A DNA stretch of 64,000 nt from Mycobacterium shinjukuense (GTDB taxonomy: Bacteria; Actinomycetota; Actinomycetes; Mycobacteriales; Mycobacteriaceae), in assembly GCF_010730055.1 (NCBI RefSeq), contig NZ_AP022575.1, positions 3,410,001 to 3,474,000 on the forward strand. The letters are read 5' to 3'. The notes under the pieces were generated by a model. That model saw only the letters and a program-made list of their open reading frames with translations. It did no database searches and was not told the origin of the DNA. Position numbers and translations under genes: made by a program. Positions 40,901-48,092 of the stretch are shown here, in pieces. Each line of letters starts with the position of its first letter. Positions within the stretch are counted from its first letter, which is position 1.

Positions 40901-41568
40901 GACCCGCCGAGCAGCGAAATGAACCGTGCCCCAACGGCATGACTGACCATCGACATCGCCGGTATCGGTGAGAATCCGGCCACCCGGTCGGGGCCGTAGC
41001 GTTTGATGGTGTGCACGTGCGCCGCCGCCGCGATCTCGGCGGCCTCCCACCACTCGACCCGAACAAACCCGCCCTTGCCGCGCGCGGCCTTGTAGCGTGC
41101 CGACTTCACCGGATCATCGACGACGTCCGCCCAGGCGAGCACCGGGTCGTGCAGTCGCTCCTTGGCCTCGCGGTAGTAGCGCAGCAGGACACCGCGAACG
41201 TACGGATAGCGCACGCGCGCAGGCGAATACGTGTACCAGGAGAACGACGCTCCGCGAGGGCAGCCGCGGGGCTCGTACTCCGGCTTGTCGGCGCCGACCG
41301 ACGGGTAGTCGGTCTGCTGGGACTCCCAGGTGATGACGCCGTCCTTGACGTAGATCTTCCACGAACACGACCCGGTGCAGTTGACCCCGTGCGTGGAGCG
41401 CACCACCTTGTCATGCGCCCACCGTTCGCGGTAGAAGTCGTCGGCTGAGCGGCCGCCGATCTTGTGCAGCGCGCGATGATCCGGGGAGATTTCGCCGCGA
41501 TGGAAATATTTGCTGAGTCCGAGCAGGGCGTCGGCTGCGCTCTGGCGATTCTGGTTCAGATCAACCAA
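37903..41568 (-). CDS. narG: Nitrate reductase alpha subunit NarG (molybdoenzyme)
   Basis: A 1221-residue catalytic subunit reducing nitrate to nitrite with a bis-MGD molybdenum centre. Near residue 60 the H-G-V-N-C-T-G-S-C motif gives the His and Cys ligands of the FS0 4Fe-4S cluster, followed by Y-V-K-D-G and E-S-Q-Q-T-D-Y-P. Other NarG marks are W-G-S-N-V-P-V-T-R-T-P-D near 265 and W-Y-E-K-H-D-L-S-S-T-D near 775. The start is TTG 41568 with a GAGGAGG site 6 bases upstream, which decides it. No twin-arginine signal is visible. First gene of narGHJI. Confidence 0.97.
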   Translation of the reverse strand: MVDLNQNRQSAADALLGLSKYFHRGEISPDHRALHKIGGRSADDFYRERWAHDKVVRSTHGVNCTGSCSWKIYVKDGVITWESQQTDYPSVGADKPEYEPRGCPRGASFSWYTYSPARVRYPYVRGVLLRYYREAKERLHDPVLAWADVVDDPVKSARYKAARGKGGFVRVEWWEAAEIAAAAHVHTIKRYGPDRVAGFSPIPAMSMVSHAVGARFISLLGGSMLSFYDWYADLPVASPQVFGDQTDVPESADWFDAGYLIMWGSNVPVTRTPDAHYMTEARYRGQKVVVVSPDYADNTKFADEWLPARPGTDAALAMSMGHVILKEFFVETTTPYFCDYVKKYTDLPFLVTLAERDGAWLPGKFLTAADLGDTAEGSSSKTVLLDAAGNPVVPNGSLGHRFTASGEGKWNLDLQGVDPLLTLYGAHGELTAVQLPRFDGERPGVLTRGVPTKTIAGQRVTTVFDLLLAQYGVYRDGLPGDWPTSYDDAAAPYTPAWQEPITGVPAAAAARIAREFADNARRSRGRSMILMGAGTNHWFHSDQIYRSFLTLVMLTGCQGVNGGGWAHYVGQEKCRPVTGWSTLAFGLDWQRPPRQMQGTVFWYLSTDQWRYDRFTSEVMASPLAEGKFAGRTAADNIALASRLGWMPSYPTFNRNPLDLADEAIRLGKDPSQHVVDGLKSGHLQFACEDPDAPENFPRCLTVWRSNLLGSSAKGNEYFLKHLLGTDSNVAARERDAVRPQEVRWRAEAPVGKLDLLLSLDFRNTSTTLFSDVVLPAATWYEKHDLSSTDMHPFVHAFSPAISPPWETKTDFEAFHRIARGFSWLAEKHLGTRKDIVAVPLQHDSADATAQPGGRVQDWKAGECEPIPGKTMPRLVVVERDYAAIAEKMAALGPMVETVGLTVKGVTTHPDAEVEYLRGVNGAVVSGVAVGRPSLAKDTHAAEAILALSGTTNGRLAVEGFEALQRRTGVPLADLAKESEGRRISFADTQSRPVPVNTSPEWSGSETGGRRYSPFTINTERLKPWHTLTGRQHFYLDHDWMAELGEQLPIFRPPLDMTALFDEPAVGDTSGGITVRYLTPHSKWSIHSAYQDNLYMLTLSRGGQAIWMSDVDAAKIGVKDNDWIECTNRNGVVNARAIVSHRMPEGLVFMYHAQDKAVDVPRTEKTGKRGGIHNALTRIMIKPSHLIGGYAQQSFALNYHGPTGNQRDEVTTIRRRSQEVEY

Positions 41569-42028
41569 CGCGCCTCCTCTCGAACAACGGCCATCGCCCG
41601 GTCATTTACTGAGGGTAAGGGAGGTTTTTGGGCTGTCCAAAATGACGCACCCGCTCTTGTGGGCGACTGTGCGATTGCTTTAACACCACGGTCACATTGC
41701 GGCGCGCGCAGCACGCGGCGATGTTGCCACGGGCCACGAAAACGCGCTGCTAAGAGGCACCGACCGGTGGACCACGACAACAACCCGCGGCTCGGGCGTC
41801 ACAATGCCGAATTCAGTATTTTTCGTGGCGTTTACATGCGCGTGGTGGGTCGCGGTATGTCCGGCGTCGGCGGGCCGGTCAGCGGGGAAGCTTCCATTTC
41901 GACGCACGCGATCCCGCGTGTCTCGGCGCCTCTGATTGCCAGTGCGGTGTCAGAAATCGGCTTCATGTTGCTGGCTGTCCTGGTTACGATCCTGACCCCG
42001 CGTTGCCAGACGGGGCACCTAACTCCTG
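41569..42028. other. narG upstream region, no gene seen
   Basis: About 460 bp between narG and the second DUF222 repeat unit. Base composition is lower in GC than the genes around it. ORFs here lack ribosome sites or recognisable products. The narG promoter must lie here. The one clear symmetry is at 41626-41642. Confidence 0.5.
41626..41642. promoter_or_regulatory. Palindrome upstream of narG
   Basis: TTTTGG and CCAAAA, separated by 5 bases, form a 6-bp inverted repeat about 58-75 bp upstream of the narG start. It does not match a DosR or CRP consensus that I recognise. It is a candidate operator only. Confidence 0.3.
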
Positions 42029-43479
42029 CAGTCACTGAATTTACCTGCGGAACATCGGATTTACCCTGGTACGAGGTGGCACGCGGCGATCAACCGTGAT
42101 AGTATTCGAACATGCATTCGAGTAGCCGGGAGGAGATCGTCGAGGTGTTCGACGCCCTCGACGCCGCCCTTCACCGGGCGCTGGACCTATCCATCGACGT
42201 GTTGACCACCCCCGAATGCCTGACCATGCTGGAACGCTGCGAAACGCTGCGCCGCCGCCTACCCGCCGTCGAGCACCCGTTCATCAACAAGCTCGCCGAC
42301 CAGGCCGACCCGAGCGAACTGGGCGGCAAGCTGGCGTTCGCGCTGGCCGAGCGGCTGCGCATCACCCGCGGCGAAGCAGCCCGGCGCATCGGCGAGGCCG
42401 CCGATCTGGGGCCGCGGCGCGCGCTGACCGGAGAGGTGTTGCCGCCGCTGTTGACGGCCACCGCCGAAGCCCAACGCGCCGGGCGTCTCGGCACGCAACA
42501 CGTGCAGATCATTCGCTCCTTCCTGCACCAGCTGCCCAGCGGGGTGGATCTGCCCACCCGGGACAAGGCCGAAGCCGAACTGGCCGGCCTGGGTGGCCGG
42601 TTTCGGCCCGATCAGCTGCACAAGCTGGCCGCCAAACTCGCCGACTGCCTCAACCCCGACGGCAATTTCACCGACACCGACCGGGCCCGCCGCCGCGGCA
42701 TCGTGATCGGCAAGCAGGGCGCCGACGGCATGTCGGCGATCACCGGCTACCTGACCCCCGAAGCCCGCGCCACCCTCGATGCCGTGCTGGCCAAACTGGG
42801 CGCCCCCGGCATGGCCAACCCCGCCGACCCCACCCCCTGCCTCAGCGGCACCCCGTCACAGGCCGCCATCGACGCCGACACCCGCAGCGCCGCCCACAGA
42901 AACCACGACGCGCTGCAGGCGGCGCTACGTGCCCTGCTGTGCTCGGGGGAGCTGGGCCGCCACAACGGGCTGCCGGCCTCGATCATCGTGTCCACCAGCC
43001 TGGCCGAGTTGGAAGCCCGCGCCGGACACGCGCTCACCGGTGGGGGCAGCCTGCTGCCGATGAGTGAGGTGATCCGGCTGGCCGCCCACGCCCACCACTA
43101 CCTGCGCATCTTCGACCACGGCCGCGAGCTGGCGCTCTATCACACCAAGCGGCTGGCCTCCCCTGCCCAGCGAATCGTGTTGTACGCCAAGGATCGCGGC
43201 TGCTCGTTTCCCAATTGCGATGTGCCCGGCTACCTCACCGAAGTGCACCATGTGACCGATTATTCCCAGTGCCGAGAGACCGACATCAACGACCTGACCC
43301 AAGCCTGCGGCCCCCACCACCAACTGGCCACCACCGGCGGATGGGCCACCCGCAAACGCCGCGACGGCACCACCGAGTGGCTTCCCCCCGCCCACCTCGA
43401 CCACGGACAACCCAGAACCAACGCCTACTTTCACCCCGAGAAGCTCCTGCACAACGACGACGACGAGGACGACCCGTGA
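42029..43479 (+). repeat. Repeat unit B (DUF222 gene plus leader), inverted relative to unit A
   Basis: Starts near the shared AGTCACTGAATT (42030-42041) and runs through the gene. It is the same layout as unit A on the opposite strand, about 20.8 kb away. Confidence 0.8.
42112..43479 (+). CDS. DUF222/HNH endonuclease-domain protein, copy 2 (REP13E12-like)
   Basis: A 455-residue protein about 93% identical to copy 1, with no indels. The HNH domain is complete ([19 protein letters not shown]). Changes are scattered and conservative, with a few in the nuclease tail. Both copies are intact, which suggests selection or recent duplication rather than decay. It lies between narG (divergent) and the Rv0331-like gene. 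Confidence 0.92.
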   Translation: MHSSSREEIVEVFDALDAALHRALDLSIDVLTTPECLTMLERCETLRRRLPAVEHPFINKLADQADPSELGGKLAFALAERLRITRGEAARRIGEAADLGPRRALTGEVLPPLLTATAEAQRAGRLGTQHVQIIRSFLHQLPSGVDLPTRDKAEAELAGLGGRFRPDQLHKLAAKLADCLNPDGNFTDTDRARRRGIVIGKQGADGMSAITGYLTPEARATLDAVLAKLGAPGMANPADPTPCLSGTPSQAAIDADTRSAAHRNHDALQAALRALLCSGELGRHNGLPASIIVSTSLAELEARAGHALTGGGSLLPMSEVIRLAAHAHHYLRIFDHGRELALYHTKRLASPAQRIVLYAKDRGCSFPNCDVPGYLTEVHHVTDYSQCRETDINDLTQACGPHHQLATTGGWATRKRRDGTTEWLPPAHLDHGQPRTNAYFHPEKLLHNDDDEDDP

Positions 43480-43653
43480 GAGCCGGCAAACGGCGATAAC
43501 CGTTGGCGTACCCAGCGGTTCGCCGGGCCGGTGCGTGGCACCTGTACCACCCGGGCCGATTTCGCAGGTGACCTCATGCCTGTGCTGTCACCAAAGTGTC
43601 TGGCGCCCATGGGTTTTGTCGATGTCTCAGGGAGCCCCGAACGCGAAGTCGTT

Positions 43654-43670
43654 TCGTTGTAGTGCAACGA
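43654..43670. terminator. Hairpin after the FAD oxidoreductase gene
   Basis: TCGTTG and CAACGA pair across a 5-base loop, 30 bp beyond the stop at 43700 of the minus-strand gene. The stem is short, and no U-tract is visible. Confidence 0.35.
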
Positions 43671-43699
43671 GCGGATGGTCATCGATCATTCGCGACGGG

Positions 43700-44866
43700 T
43701 CATCGGTTCCAGCGGTCAAGCCAGGCCCGTTCCTGTGCCACCTTCTCGTCGTGGAACGCCCGTGAGGGCGGGTACAACGTCACCGACGGCGCGGGCGCGT
43801 GCAGGAAGTTGCCTTCGCCCTTGGCGGCCTGGTGATCGCCGGTCTCGACGTAACAGGCGCCCCACCCGGTGAAAAAGCGCTCGGGTGCGTCATAGCCGAG
43901 CTGGCGAGCGACGCGATGGGCGACGACTTCGGCCTGGGCTTCGGCGAACACCGCCGCCTTGGGCAGCGGTTTGCCGTTCGGCAGGGTGAGCACGGTGGCG
44001 TCACCGATGGCCCACACGTTGTCGACCCCGGTGGACAGGGTCTGCGGGTTCACCGGGATCCACCCGGCCTCGCCCAGGCCGGCCGACCGGGCCGCGGCCG
44101 ACGGCGCGTGCGGCGGAACCACCGCGAGAAGGTCGAACGGCTCGGCGGTGCCGTCGCCGAAGTGCAGCGTCGTTTCGGCGGCATCGACGCGGGCGATGGT
44201 CTTGCGCGGATGAAAACCGATCCCACGATCCTTGAGCAGGGCAACCAAGGCCTCGCCGACCTCGGGTCCGGCGACCGGCATCGGCAGTGGGTCGGGCGTG
44301 AAGGTGTCGATCCGCACGGTTTCGCTGTCGAAGCGGTCGCCGAGTTGGGCAGCCAGCAGGAACGCCGCCTCGTACGGCGCGGCGGGGCACTTGAATGGCA
44401 CCCCGGCGATGAGCACGGCGATCCGGCCGCGGTCCAGTTCGTCGACCTTCGCGCGCAGCCCCGTCGCGCCATCGAGCGTGTAGAACTGGCCGGCGACGCC
44501 GGCATCGAGCGCCTCCGAAAGGCCGGGAACCGCGGCGGTGTCCAGCGTCGCGCCCAAGGCGATCACCAACGCGTCGTAGCCGATCACGCCCGCATCGGTG
44601 TGCACCGCCTGGGCCGGGATGTCGATGTGGCCCACGGTCGCAGTGACCAGCTCGACACCGGGCAGCGAGGCCGCCGTGGCGCGCACCCGGACTTCGTCGG
44701 GCTGACGCCAGCCCCGCAGCACCCACAGCAGCGACAACCCCAGTGTCCCGTCGAAGCCTTTGTCCACCAAGACGATCCGGATCTCGGGTGGCAGCAGTTG
44801 GCGGAGGGTGTCAGCGGTGGTGAGGCCGCCGACACCAGCGCCCAGGATGAGAACTGCCTTGCTCAT
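43700..44866 (-). CDS. FAD-dependent pyridine nucleotide-disulfide/sulfide:quinone-type oxidoreductase (Rv0331-like)
   Basis: A 388-residue flavoprotein. The FAD-binding motif G-A-G-V-G-G-L-T-T-A is at residue 9, D-A-L-V-I-A-L-G-A near 100, and the second FAD motif V-W-A-I-G-D-A-T near 295. One central Cys (F-K-C-P-A-A-P) near residue 160 fits a sulfide:quinone oxidoreductase or NADH dehydrogenase-like fold. The start is ATG 44866 with an AGGAGT site. It is divergent from a TetR gene whose operator lies between them, so probably controlled by it. Confidence 0.85.
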   Translation of the reverse strand: MSKAVLILGAGVGGLTTADTLRQLLPPEIRIVLVDKGFDGTLGLSLLWVLRGWRQPDEVRVRATAASLPGVELVTATVGHIDIPAQAVHTDAGVIGYDALVIALGATLDTAAVPGLSEALDAGVAGQFYTLDGATGLRAKVDELDRGRIAVLIAGVPFKCPAAPYEAAFLLAAQLGDRFDSETVRIDTFTPDPLPMPVAGPEVGEALVALLKDRGIGFHPRKTIARVDAAETTLHFGDGTAEPFDLLAVVPPHAPSAAARSAGLGEAGWIPVNPQTLSTGVDNVWAIGDATVLTLPNGKPLPKAAVFAEAQAEVVAHRVARQLGYDAPERFFTGWGACYVETGDHQAAKGEGNFLHAPAPSVTLYPPSRAFHDEKVAQERAWLDRWNR

Positions 44867-45034
44867 GAACCTGACTCCTCTGCGCTCGACATGGCTTTCC
44901 GGTCGATCGGCCCATGCGGTCTGCTCGACCGGTTCGGTCGCCGACGTGATGATGGGCCGTCCGCTTAACAGTATTCTATGGATAATTGGAACATTAGCCC
45001 GAGTGGGGGGCGCGCGCAAGACCGTGCCTTTGAT

Positions 45035-45057
45035 ATTGACTGACTGAGTCGGTCAAT
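45035..45057. promoter_or_regulatory. Near-perfect TetR operator
   Basis: A 23-bp palindrome centred on 45046. The outer arms ATTGAC/GTCAAT and inner arms GACT/AGTC pair with a single mismatch (45041/45051). It lies 13 bp before the TetR GTG and 170 bp before the divergent oxidoreductase. Confidence 0.8.
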
Positions 45058-45070
45058 TATGATGGGGACC

Positions 45071-45811
45071 GTGCCCCGAACGATTCCGGCGGACCGATTT
45101 TCCGCGATCGTCGCCGCGTCGGCCCGGGTGTTCATCACCCACGGCTACCAGCGCACGCAGGTGCAGGACGTGGCGGACGCCCTCGCTCTGGCCAAGGGCA
45201 CGCTGTACGGCTACGCCCAGGGTAAGGCCGCGCTCTTCGCCGCGGCGGTGCGTTACGGCGACGCTCATGAACCCCTGCCGCCACCGTCGGATCTCCCGGT
45301 GGCCGCACCTCACGACGGGGAGATCGCGGCGTTGGTGTCGGATCGCCTGGCCGGCGAGGTCGCCGATATGAGGCTCACACTGGCGCTGCACGAGGCGTTG
45401 CCGCCCGATACCACGCCTGCGAGCGCACGGGCGGAGCTGGCCGGGATCGTGACGGACCTTTACCGTCGCCTCGCCCGGCACCGGATCGCGCTCAAACTGG
45501 TCGACCGATGCGCCCCCGAGCTACCCGACCTGGCGCAGGTGTGGTTCGGCACCGGCCGAGACGTCCAGGTCAATGCGGTCCAGACATACCTACTGCGCCG
45601 CCAACGCGCCGGGCAGCTGCGCCTGCCAGGGCCAGCGCCGGTGGTCGCACGGACGATCGTCGAGCTCTGCGCGTTGTGGGCCGTGCACCGTCACTTCGAC
45701 CCATGGCCCGAGCCCGCGTCCACCGCGCGGCCCGGCGAAAACGACGATGCGGTCGCCGCGACCCTCGCCGAGTTTGTCGTTCGAGCCACTGCGACAGCAG
45801 ATGTGAACTAG
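45071..45811 (+). CDS. TetR-family regulator (Rv0330c-like)
   Basis: A 246-residue protein from GTG 45071 with a GGGGA site just upstream. ATGs at 45059 and 45062 would put the start against the operator and are less likely. The N-terminal helix-turn-helix has F-I-T-H-G-Y-Q-R-T-Q-V-Q-D-V-A and A-L-A-K-G-T-L-Y-G-Y. The C-terminal ligand domain is helical and unassigned. It probably represses itself and the divergent flavoprotein gene. Confidence 0.9.
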   Translation: MPRTIPADRFSAIVAASARVFITHGYQRTQVQDVADALALAKGTLYGYAQGKAALFAAAVRYGDAHEPLPPPSDLPVAAPHDGEIAALVSDRLAGEVADMRLTLALHEALPPDTTPASARAELAGIVTDLYRRLARHRIALKLVDRCAPELPDLAQVWFGTGRDVQVNAVQTYLLRRQRAGQLRLPGPAPVVARTIVELCALWAVHRHFDPWPEPASTARPGENDDAVAATLAEFVVRATATADVN

Positions 45812-45835
45812 CACCCGTAGATTCGGAGGTCGTTT

Positions 45836-46462
45836 ATGCCCGTCACCGCTGCCGCCCGCCGTTACCTGTCGAGTCAGGCCGCCAGGCCAAGGGGCGCATT
45901 CGGTCGCCTGTTGGGGCGGATCTGGCGAACGGAGACCGCCGGAGTCAACCGCGTGGCCCTCGAACTTCTGGCGCCGGCACCGGGCGAGCGCATCTGCGAG
46001 ATCGGCTTTGGCCCCGGCCGAACCCTTGGGCTGCTGGCTGGAGCCGGCGCCGAGGTCATCGGTGTCGAGGTGTCGGCGACCATGCTGGCAGTCGCCGCGC
46101 GCTACAACGCGAAATCCATTGCCGCCGGCCTGATCTCGCTCCGTCGTGGCGATGGAATTCGGCTGCCGATTGCCGACCACAGCCTTGACAAGGTCCTGAG
46201 CGTGCACAACTTCTATTTCTGGCCGGATCCCCGGACCAGCCTGCACGACATCGCCCGGGCATTGCGGCCAGGCGGTCGACTCGTCCTGACATCCCTATCC
46301 GATGACAGACCGCTCGCCGCGCGTTTCGACCCCGCGATCTATCGCCTACCGACCACCGGCGAGACCACGGCGTGGCTTCGCGCTGCGGGCTTCATCGACG
46401 TCTGCATCACACGCAGGTCGGCGTGTGAGTCCACCGTGTGGTTCACGGCGACCGCGACATGA
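45836..46462 (+). CDS. Class I SAM-dependent methyltransferase (Rv0329c-like)
   Basis: A 208-residue protein. The SAM motif is E-I-G-F-G-P-G-R-T near residue 60, with G-V-E-V-S-A for motif II and L-R-P-G-G-R-L-V-L near 140. The substrate is unknown. It lies 24 bp after the TetR gene, likely co-transcribed. Confidence 0.87.
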   Translation: MPVTAAARRYLSSQAARPRGAFGRLLGRIWRTETAGVNRVALELLAPAPGERICEIGFGPGRTLGLLAGAGAEVIGVEVSATMLAVAARYNAKSIAAGLISLRRGDGIRLPIADHSLDKVLSVHNFYFWPDPRTSLHDIARALRPGGRLVLTSLSDDRPLAARFDPAIYRLPTTGETTAWLRAAGFIDVCITRRSACESTVWFTATAT

Positions 46463-46518
46463 ATGCGCCAATGTCAGCCAGCGCTTGATTCAAACCGTTC
46501 AGGATCCTCGCCGGTTTA

Positions 46519-46884
46519 TCAGAAGTTGACATTTGGCAGGTTGATCGGCGGCACATTCACCGGCGGCACGTTGACATCGGGCACGTTGACCGGCGGCACA
46601 TTCACCGGCGGCACGTTCACATCGGGCACGTTGACCGGCGGCACATTCACCGGCGGCACGTTCACATCGGGCACGTTGACCGGCGGCACATTCACCGGCG
46701 GCACGTTCACATCGGGCACGTTGACCGGCGGCACATTCACCGGCGGCACATTGACATCCGGCAACGGCGGCGGCGGGATAACCGGCCAATCCGCGGCCGC
46801 CACGCCTACTCCGGGCCCGACCGCGCTCAAGAAGCCGATGCCACCGGCCACCATTGCATGGCTGACCAGCCGCTTCAGGTTCAT
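46519..46884 (-). CDS. Secreted protein of NVP pentapeptide repeats
   Basis: A 121-residue protein from ATG 46884. An N-terminal signal peptide (M-N-L-K-R-L-V, hydrophobic core, A-A-A after G-V-G-V) is followed by D-W-P-V-I-P-P-P-P-L. Then come fifteen pentapeptides of type [DP]-V-N-V-P arranged as five triplets D-V-N-V-P/P-V-N-V-P/P-V-N-V-P, with P-I-N-L-P as the last. It ends N-V-N-F. At DNA level a 45-bp unit is repeated with very few changes. I know no family for it, and no Mtb counterpart at this place. It converges on the methyltransferase. Confidence 0.8.
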   Translation of the reverse strand: MNLKRLVSHAMVAGGIGFLSAVGPGVGVAAADWPVIPPPPLPDVNVPPVNVPPVNVPDVNVPPVNVPPVNVPDVNVPPVNVPPVNVPDVNVPPVNVPPVNVPDVNVPPVNVPPINLPNVNF

Positions 46885-47007
46885 CGCATACCCCCTCGTT
46901 AGCTTTGATGCCCATCTAGGGACTACCCGTTGCCCGCAGCGTTAAACAGGCCGCAGCGACCCCACCGTCGACACCGCGGCGGGGCTGGCGTCGCCTGCTG
47001 AACCGTT

Positions 47008-47604
47008 TCAGGGCGACGCGACGACTGCGCCGATGTCGGCCAGCGCTTGAAGGACCTCGGCCGATCGCGGGGTGGCGGATGGGTCGGCGATCCACTGGAT
47101 CATGAGGCCATCGATGACGGCCATCAGCACCGAGACAATGGTCGGCAGGCTTTCGGGTGGTTCCACCTCGGTGCCTTCGAGAGCGGCCCGGGCCAGCTCG
47201 ACTGAATGTTGCCGCACATCGGCGTATCCGGCGGCGAGGCGTTCCCGCAGCACCTCCGAGCGCAGCGCCGGCGCGTACGATTCGACGCACGCGTAGACGG
47301 CGGGACGGATCTCTTCGAACGAATCAATGGTGGCCTCCAGAACGGCCCGGATCCGTCCGTACCCACCGGCGGCTGCGGACCGGTCGAATGCCTCCTGGAC
47401 GCGGCGGTTCCAGGTGGAAAAGCACCGGCCGAGCGCGTCGTCGAGCAGCGCCTCCTTGCTCCCGAAGTGGTAGTTGATCGATGCGACGTTCACCCCTGCG
47501 GCGCGCGCGATGTCGCGCGAGCTGGTGTTGCCGTAACCGCGGTCCCGCAGGCACGCCAGAGCGCCGTCCAGCAGTTTCTCGCGGTTTGTGCGTGGTTGTT
47601 GCAC
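47008..47604 (-). CDS. TetR-family regulator (Rv0328-like)
   Basis: A 198-residue protein from GTG 47604. The helix-turn-helix is L-R-D-R-G-Y-G-N-T-S-S-R-D-I-A and V-N-V-A-S-I-N-Y-H-F-G-S-K-E-A-L. A TetR C-terminal domain follows. It is divergent from the 140-aa gene/P450 pair with operator-like repeats between them, so likely their repressor. Confidence 0.9.
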   Translation of the reverse strand: MQQPRTNREKLLDGALACLRDRGYGNTSSRDIARAAGVNVASINYHFGSKEALLDDALGRCFSTWNRRVQEAFDRSAAAGGYGRIRAVLEATIDSFEEIRPAVYACVESYAPALRSEVLRERLAAGYADVRQHSVELARAALEGTEVEPPESLPTIVSVLMAVIDGLMIQWIADPSATPRSAEVLQALADIGAVVASP

Positions 47605-47618
47605 AGCTGCATCCTAGC

Positions 47619-47657
47619 GTGATAAACAATCGTTTACATCAAACATTTGTTTATCAC
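47619..47657. promoter_or_regulatory. Double TetR operator
   Basis: The 11-bp outer arms GTGATAAACAA (47619-47629) and TTGTTTATCAC (47647-47657) are perfect inverted repeats. Two smaller palindromes sit inside: TAAAC-N4-GTTTA at 47623-47636 and AAAC-N4-GTTT at 47641-47652. Confidence 0.78.
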
Positions 47658-47669
47658 GAAGGAGCGACC

Positions 47670-48092
47670 GTGGCAAACGAGGTTGTCCGCTTCATCGGAG
47701 TGTTCAACGGCGACGGCGGCCTGTGGGGCGAGCTGGCGTATTTGTTCGGCAAGCTGCGCGGGACGACGTCGTGCGCATTGTGTGATATCACCCACCGGGG
47801 ATGGCGGGGCAACCCCGAATGGCAGCACCTGACGTGCGCTCTGGGAGTGCCGTTCGACCTGGTGCACCGCAATGAGCGTTCGCCCGACGTGGCGCGGCTG
47901 ACCGCTGACCGGACTCCAGCGGTGGTGGCGCAGACACATGGTGGGCACCACGTCGTCATGGGCCCCGAGGATTTCGCAGGGGTCTCCGGGGACGCTCAGG
48001 AATTTATCCGTGCGCTGCGCCGGGGGTGCATCAACCACGATGTGGCGTGGCCGGGGGTGCAGGCACCGGAATTCGGCGAGGCGACGCGGTGA
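47670..48092 (+). CDS. Unknown 140-aa protein coupled to a P450
   Basis: A 140-residue protein from GTG 47670 with a GGAG site. Motifs that stand out are F-N-G-D-G-G-L-W-G-E-L near residue 12 and C-A-L-C-D-I-T-H near 35, a possible metal or redox Cys pair, and a second Cys later. It is cytoplasmic and resembles small proteins sometimes labelled GTPase, without P-loop evidence. Its TGA overlaps the P450 start (GTGA), so the two are translated together. Confidence 0.75.
   Translation: MANEVVRFIGVFNGDGGLWGELAYLFGKLRGTTSCALCDITHRGWRGNPEWQHLTCALGVPFDLVHRNERSPDVARLTADRTPAVVAQTHGGHHVVMGPEDFAGVSGDAQEFIRALRRGCINHDVAWPGVQAPEFGEATR

Noticed and set aside
41464..42099. 211-aa frame between narG and the DUF222 gene
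   Set aside because: It begins inside narG antisense, has no ribosome site or known domain, and ends in the DUF222 leader.
46463..46945. 160-aa plus-strand frame of Gly-Thr repeats
   Set aside because: Antisense of the NVP repeat gene. The minus frame has a good signal peptide, start and stop.
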